A DNA stretch of 10,537 nucleotides from Bacteroidota bacterium (GTDB lineage: Bacteria > Bacteroidota > Bacteroidia > Flavobacteriales_D > JABDKJ01), in assembly GCA_027621335.1 (NCBI GenBank), contig JAQCAN010000070.1, forward strand, positions 1-10,537. The letters run 5' to 3'. This document shows, piece by piece, positions 7,337 through 10,537 of the stretch (its first letter is position 1; each line of letters opens with the position of its first letter). The position numbers and the translations under genes are program-made. The notes under the pieces were generated by a model. It made no database searches. It saw nothing but the letters and a program-made list of their open reading frames with translations, and was not told the origin of the DNA.

Positions 7337-8556
7337 CAGTGCTTATTCAAACTATAAATGGTCAGTGCACTTCTGAGTTTGGGCTCCACCCATGTGGACT
7401 TGGGGGGCATGGTCTCTCCGCGGTCAGAAATACTGAAGACCCTTTCCATGGTCGCGGGGAAGAGCGCAATACCTAACTGGTACCGTCCAGAATCCACTGC
7501 ATGCATGATGGACCCTATCCCTTTCTCCCCGCTGATGAACGAGATGCGCTTATCAAGCGTCAGATCCTCGATACCGAAGATGGGGGCCAAAATCTTCTCA
7601 GAGCAGAACAAACTATCCAAGATACCTTCATGCTCCTTAGCTTTCAATCCATGCCAGATGTGGTCCATGTAGATACTCATCTCTCCTTTCGCCTTTGGGC
7701 GAGGGTCCGCTAAAGGGCCCGTGAAGTCGAAATCCTTCTTCAAAGCCTCCAAAACCTTTTCACCATCCAATGGAGATTGAGTGCGTATCAGTCTATGGAA
7801 GGGATGGATGCGCATCTGTGACGCGGGGAGCAGATAGGACATGAAGAAATCATGGGGAGCCTCAGAACCATAATGCCCACCATTACGGTCATAGGTCAAT
7901 CGGGCCGAAGAGGCCGTGCGGTGATGCCCATCCGCAATGTAAAAGGCTCCGACCTTGTCAAAGGCCTCCTTCAAGGCTGTGATCTTCGTCTCATCTCCGA
8001 TATACCATACCGTATGACGGTGCTCATCAGCTGTGCTGAAATCGTAGATGGGTCTCTCCTTCTTGGCCTCATCCACCAAAGCATCGATAGCGGCATCATC
8101 CGCATAGCTCAAGAGTACGGGCTCGGCATTTATGCCCGTGATGTCCAGATAGGTCTCGAACATCTTCTCTCGCTTAGTCAGGGTCTGCTCATGCTTTTTT
8201 ACGAGGCCATCAGCATAGTCCTTGGAAGCCGTAGTTGCGATAATACCTGTAAAGGAGGCTTCCGCATGGGATTGGGTGTAGACGTAGAAACCGGGGGTAT
8301 CATCTTGGATGAAGAAGCCTTTGTGATAGAACTCCAGGTACTTCTCCCTGACCTTATGGAAGAAATCCGTGCTTCCTGCCACCGCCCTGTCCTCTGATTC
8401 CACATCGGGATTGATGATGTGGATGAAAGAATAAGGATTACTTGCGAGTTTGTGCCTCAGGTCGTCCTCCTCATAATCGATATAGGAACGTGAGACGACC
8501 AGATGGACTTTGTCAGGGGTGGGACGTATGGCTCTGAAAGGGCGAACGATAGGCAT
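7336..8556 (-). CDS. DUF1015 family protein (COG4198) in the serine operon
   Basis: A 406-residue soluble protein that matches DUF1015 over its whole length, with the typical opening IVRPFRAIRPTPDKV, a VKKHEQTLTKRE segment (119-130), IADGHHRTASS (207-217) and a C-terminal part ending with TMPPKSTWVEPKLRSALTIY. No signal peptide or membrane helix is seen. It starts 4 bases after the serA stop and its TGA overlaps the yggS ATG, so it is firmly within the serC-serA operon; from memory, DUF1015 genes are often placed beside serA and serC. The DGHHR motif resembles the ParB/sulfiredoxin-like motif of free-serine kinases SerK and SbnI, which suggests, without proving, a role in serine or phosphoserine metabolism. 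The family assignment is strong and the function is uncertain. Confidence 0.88.
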   Translation of the reverse strand: MPIVRPFRAIRPTPDKVHLVVSRSYIDYEEDDLRHKLASNPYSFIHIINPDVESEDRAVAGSTDFFHKVREKYLEFYHKGFFIQDDTPGFYVYTQSHAEASFTGIIATTASKDYADGLVKKHEQTLTKREKMFETYLDITGINAEPVLLSYADDAAIDALVDEAKKERPIYDFSTADEHRHTVWYIGDETKITALKEAFDKVGAFYIADGHHRTASSARLTYDRNGGHYGSEAPHDFFMSYLLPASQMRIHPFHRLIRTQSPLDGEKVLEALKKDFDFTGPLADPRPKAKGEMSIYMDHIWHGLKAKEHEGILDSLFCSEKILAPIFGIEDLTLDKRISFISGEKGIGSIMHAVDSGRYQLGIALFPATMERVFSISDRGETMPPKSTWVEPKLRSALTIYSLNKH

Positions 8557-8560
8557 TCCC

Positions 8561-9523
8561 TCAAGAGCCGAAATGCGCGATGATCTGATCGGCCAACTCC
8601 ACTCCTATCCTATCCTGAGCCTCTAAGGTGGCTGCTCCGATGTGTGGAGTCAAAGAGAGTTTAGGATGACTCAAAATGTCCTTACTTGGCGTAGGCTCAT
8701 TGTCGAAGACATCCAAGGCGGCATAGCTCAGTTGACCTGAATCCAGAGCCTTCAAGAGAGATTCTTCGTTCACCACTCCACCTCTGGCCGCATTCACCAA
8801 GGAAGCCCCTTTCTTCATCAGCTTAAGTTCGTCTTCTCCGATAACCGCTGAACCATCCGCTTGTTTGGGAACGTGCAGGGTGATGAAATCACTTTCTGCC
8901 AAAAGCCCCTTGAGGTCCGTACGCTCAATAGGTGCCTTGACTTTTCCTAAGCCATGGATGTGCAATTCGATCTCCTTGATGTCGGAGATGGGGTCGTAGG
9001 CGATGACCCGCATTCCAGCACCTATGGCCAGCTTAGCTGTGGCCTGACCAATGCGCCCTATGCCAATCACGCCCAAGGTCTTTCCTCCAAGCTCGATACC
9101 TTTCGCATATTTCTTCTTCAAGGCTCCGAACTGGGTGGCTCCTTCCGTGGGCATGTGTCGGTTCGCGTCCTGAAGGAAGCGAGCCATGGTATATAACTGA
9201 CCCATCACCAACTCAGCGACAGAATCGCTAGAAGCTGCAGGCGTGTTGGCCACGGTCAATCCCTTCTCACGCGCATAGGCCACATCGATGTTATCCATTC
9301 CCACTCCACCTCTTCCGATGAAACTGAGCTTCGGGCAGGCATCTATGAGTTCTTTACGCGCTGTGGTCGCACTGCGGACTAGAAGCGCCTCATATCCTAC
9401 CTCATTGATGACTTCGATCAAGTTCTCCTGTGGTACATTCTCTGTGACCACCTCAAATCCGTTCTCCTGCAGCTTTTTCTTTCCGGCTGCTGAGATGCCG
9501 TCATTTGCCAATATCTTCTTCAT
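8561..9523 (-). CDS. serA: D-3-phosphoglycerate dehydrogenase, short form
   Basis: A 320-residue enzyme that oxidises 3-phosphoglycerate to 3-phosphohydroxypyruvate with NAD+, the first step of the phosphorylated serine pathway. The D-isomer 2-hydroxyacid dehydrogenase signature is complete: the Rossmann motif GVIGIGRIG (G154, G156, G159), the NAD-ribose-binding Asp in IAYDP (D177), and the catalytic trio R247 (NAARGG), E276 (FDNEP) and H294 (TPHIG). FIGRGGVGMDNID (69-80) is the substrate-domain motif typical of SerA. It ends right after the catalytic domain, so it lacks the C-terminal ACT domain that mediates serine feedback in longer forms. I start at 9523 (MKKILANDG); an in-frame Met at 9571 would overlap serC by about 30 bases and add non-homologous residues. 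It lies 17 bases after serC. Another 2-hydroxyacid dehydrogenase is possible in principle, but the operon settles the role. Confidence 0.94.
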   Translation of the reverse strand: MKKILANDGISAAGKKKLQENGFEVVTENVPQENLIEVINEVGYEALLVRSATTARKELIDACPKLSFIGRGGVGMDNIDVAYAREKGLTVANTPAASSDSVAELVMGQLYTMARFLQDANRHMPTEGATQFGALKKKYAKGIELGGKTLGVIGIGRIGQATAKLAIGAGMRVIAYDPISDIKEIELHIHGLGKVKAPIERTDLKGLLAESDFITLHVPKQADGSAVIGEDELKLMKKGASLVNAARGGVVNEESLLKALDSGQLSYAALDVFDNEPTPSKDILSHPKLSLTPHIGAATLEAQDRIGVELADQIIAHFGS

Positions 9524-9540
9524 AATGTTCTTTTCTGGGC

Positions 9541-10537
9541 TTAAGCCGTGCGCTCCAATTCCTTCATGCAATCCACTAAGACCTGCACAGACTCCAATGG
9601 CAAGGCATTGTACATGGATGCTCTATAGCCCCCTACACTTCGGTGTCCTATGATGCCACTGATTCCTGCCGCATTCCAAAGGCCGTTCCATTTGTCAGTA
9701 AGGGATTCATCGGTCAGGACGAAGGTGGGGTTCATTTTAGAGCGGTCCTCCTTTTCGGCTACCCCTTCGAAAAGTGGGTTGCGGTCGACCTCATCATAGA
9801 GTAAGGCCGCTTTAGCATCGTTACGCGCTTCAATGGCTTTGACTCCTCCGAACTCCTTCAACCATTCCAGATTGAGCATGGAGACATAGATCGGGAAGAC
9901 AGGAGGCGTATTGAACATGCTCTCTTTAGCGATGTGCACCTGAATATCCAGCATGGATGGCAGGTCACGCCCAGTCTTTCCAAGCATCTCTTCCTTTACG
10001 ATGTACACGGTCGTCCCTGCGGGTCCCATGTTCTTCTGAGCGCCAGCGTAGATGAGATCGAACTTAGAGACATCAATCACTTTGCTGAAGATGTCCGAGC
10101 TCATGTCTGCGATGAGCGGCACTTTGGAATCAGGCAATTGGTGCATCTGGGTACCGAAGATGGTATTATTGGTCGTGATGTGGAAGTAATCCGCATCGGA
10201 TGGCACGGTATAGCCCTTTGGAACGTATTTGAAATTCGATTCCTCACTACTGGCTACCACGTCCACTTTACCGATCTTCTTAGCTTCCTTGATTGCACTT
10301 TTGGACCAAGTCCCTGTATTAAGGTAGGCGCCTTTACCACCCTCCTTCATGAAGTTCAAGGCTGAGATATAGAACCCGAGGCTAGCTCCACCTTGAAGAA
10401 ACAGGACTTGGTAGCCATCAGGTACTCCGAGCACTTCTTTTACCAAGGCCTGGGCCTTTTCCATAACTGCTACAAAGTGGGAGGAACGGTGGGACATCTC
10501 TAGAATGGAGAGGCCGGTTCCGTTGTATTCTACACAG
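9541..10537 (-). CDS. serC: Phosphoserine aminotransferase (5' end outside window)
   Basis: About 331 residues are visible; the reading frame continues past the edge at 10537 without a start, the first visible codons reading VEYNGTGLSILEMSHRS, a hallmark near residue 30 of SerC. The Met at 10497 is internal. The PLP Schiff-base lysine lies in IYAGAQKNMGPAG (codon at 10035-10033), and later motifs TPPVFPIYV and GHRSVGGYRASMYNALP match the family, whose usual length is about 355-360. SerC transfers the amino group from glutamate to 3-phosphohydroxypyruvate to give phosphoserine, using the product of the adjacent SerA; the same fold also serves pyridoxine synthesis in some bacteria. The promoter and N-terminus are outside the window. 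It heads the visible part of the serC-serA-DUF1015-yggS-HEAT operon. Confidence 0.95.
   Translation of the reverse strand, partial: CVEYNGTGLSILEMSHRSSHFVAVMEKAQALVKEVLGVPDGYQVLFLQGGASLGFYISALNFMKEGGKGAYLNTGTWSKSAIKEAKKIGKVDVVASSEESNFKYVPKGYTVPSDADYFHITTNNTIFGTQMHQLPDSKVPLIADMSSDIFSKVIDVSKFDLIYAGAQKNMGPAGTTVYIVKEEMLGKTGRDLPSMLDIQVHIAKESMFNTPPVFPIYVSMLNLEWLKEFGGVKAIEARNDAKAALLYDEVDRNPLFEGVAEKEDRSKMNPTFVLTDESLTDKWNGLWNAAGISGIIGHRSVGGYRASMYNALPLESVQVLVDCMKELERTA

Noticed and set aside
7852..8397. 181-residue rightward reading frame opposite the DUF1015 gene
   Set aside because: It is a shadow of a well-matched family protein on the other strand, with no recognisable features.
9524..9571. Longer serA start at 9571
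   Set aside because: It would overlap the end of serC and add residues unlike SerA; MKKILANDG at 9523 matches the usual N-terminus.
9934..10365. 143-residue rightward reading frame opposite serC
   Set aside because: It lies antisense to clearly conserved SerC coding sequence and has no motif of its own.

Overview
The window looks like a chromosomal segment of a Bacteroidota bacterium, most likely a marine or freshwater member of Flavobacteriales or a relative. The grounds are protein families largely typical of that phylum (DUF6702, DUF5916, a Bacteroidota-style secreted M1 metallopeptidase), a Bacteroidota-type -7 promoter element (TAnnTTTG) upstream of a gene start, and little use of Shine-Dalgarno sequences. 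No tRNA, rRNA, CRISPR array, insertion sequence or phage gene was seen.

Left part (1-5070): a secreted M1-family zinc metallopeptidase is read leftward from 1957 and runs off the window edge. Divergent from it, a two-gene unit reads rightward: a small exported DUF6702 protein and an 837-residue DUF5916 protein (CBM9-like N-terminal domain plus a beta-rich, probably outer-membrane C-terminal part). Their ATGA overlap implies translational coupling. All three products appear to be envelope or exported proteins.

Middle (5071-6143): a small exported protein of unknown function and a DoxX-family membrane protein are both read leftward, each with a hairpin terminator after it. The terminator following the small exported protein is bidirectional and lies inside the last codons of the DUF5916 gene.

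Right part (6144-10537): a compact leftward operon in the order serC (5' end outside the window), serA, a DUF1015 protein, yggS, and a HEAT-repeat protein, with gaps of -1 to 17 bases. serC and serA encode two of the three steps of phosphoserine-pathway serine synthesis. DUF1015 sits directly behind them, and YggS/PLPBP is a PLP-homeostasis protein that fits beside the PLP-dependent SerC. yggS is broken here by an apparent 11-base deletion that removes a conserved motif and shifts the frame.

No clearly new multi-gene system is visible. The points most worth checking are the yggS lesion, an abrupt codon-usage change inside the M1 peptidase gene, the DUF5916 reading frame running through a terminator, and the possible SerK/SbnI-like motif in the DUF1015 protein of the serine operon.
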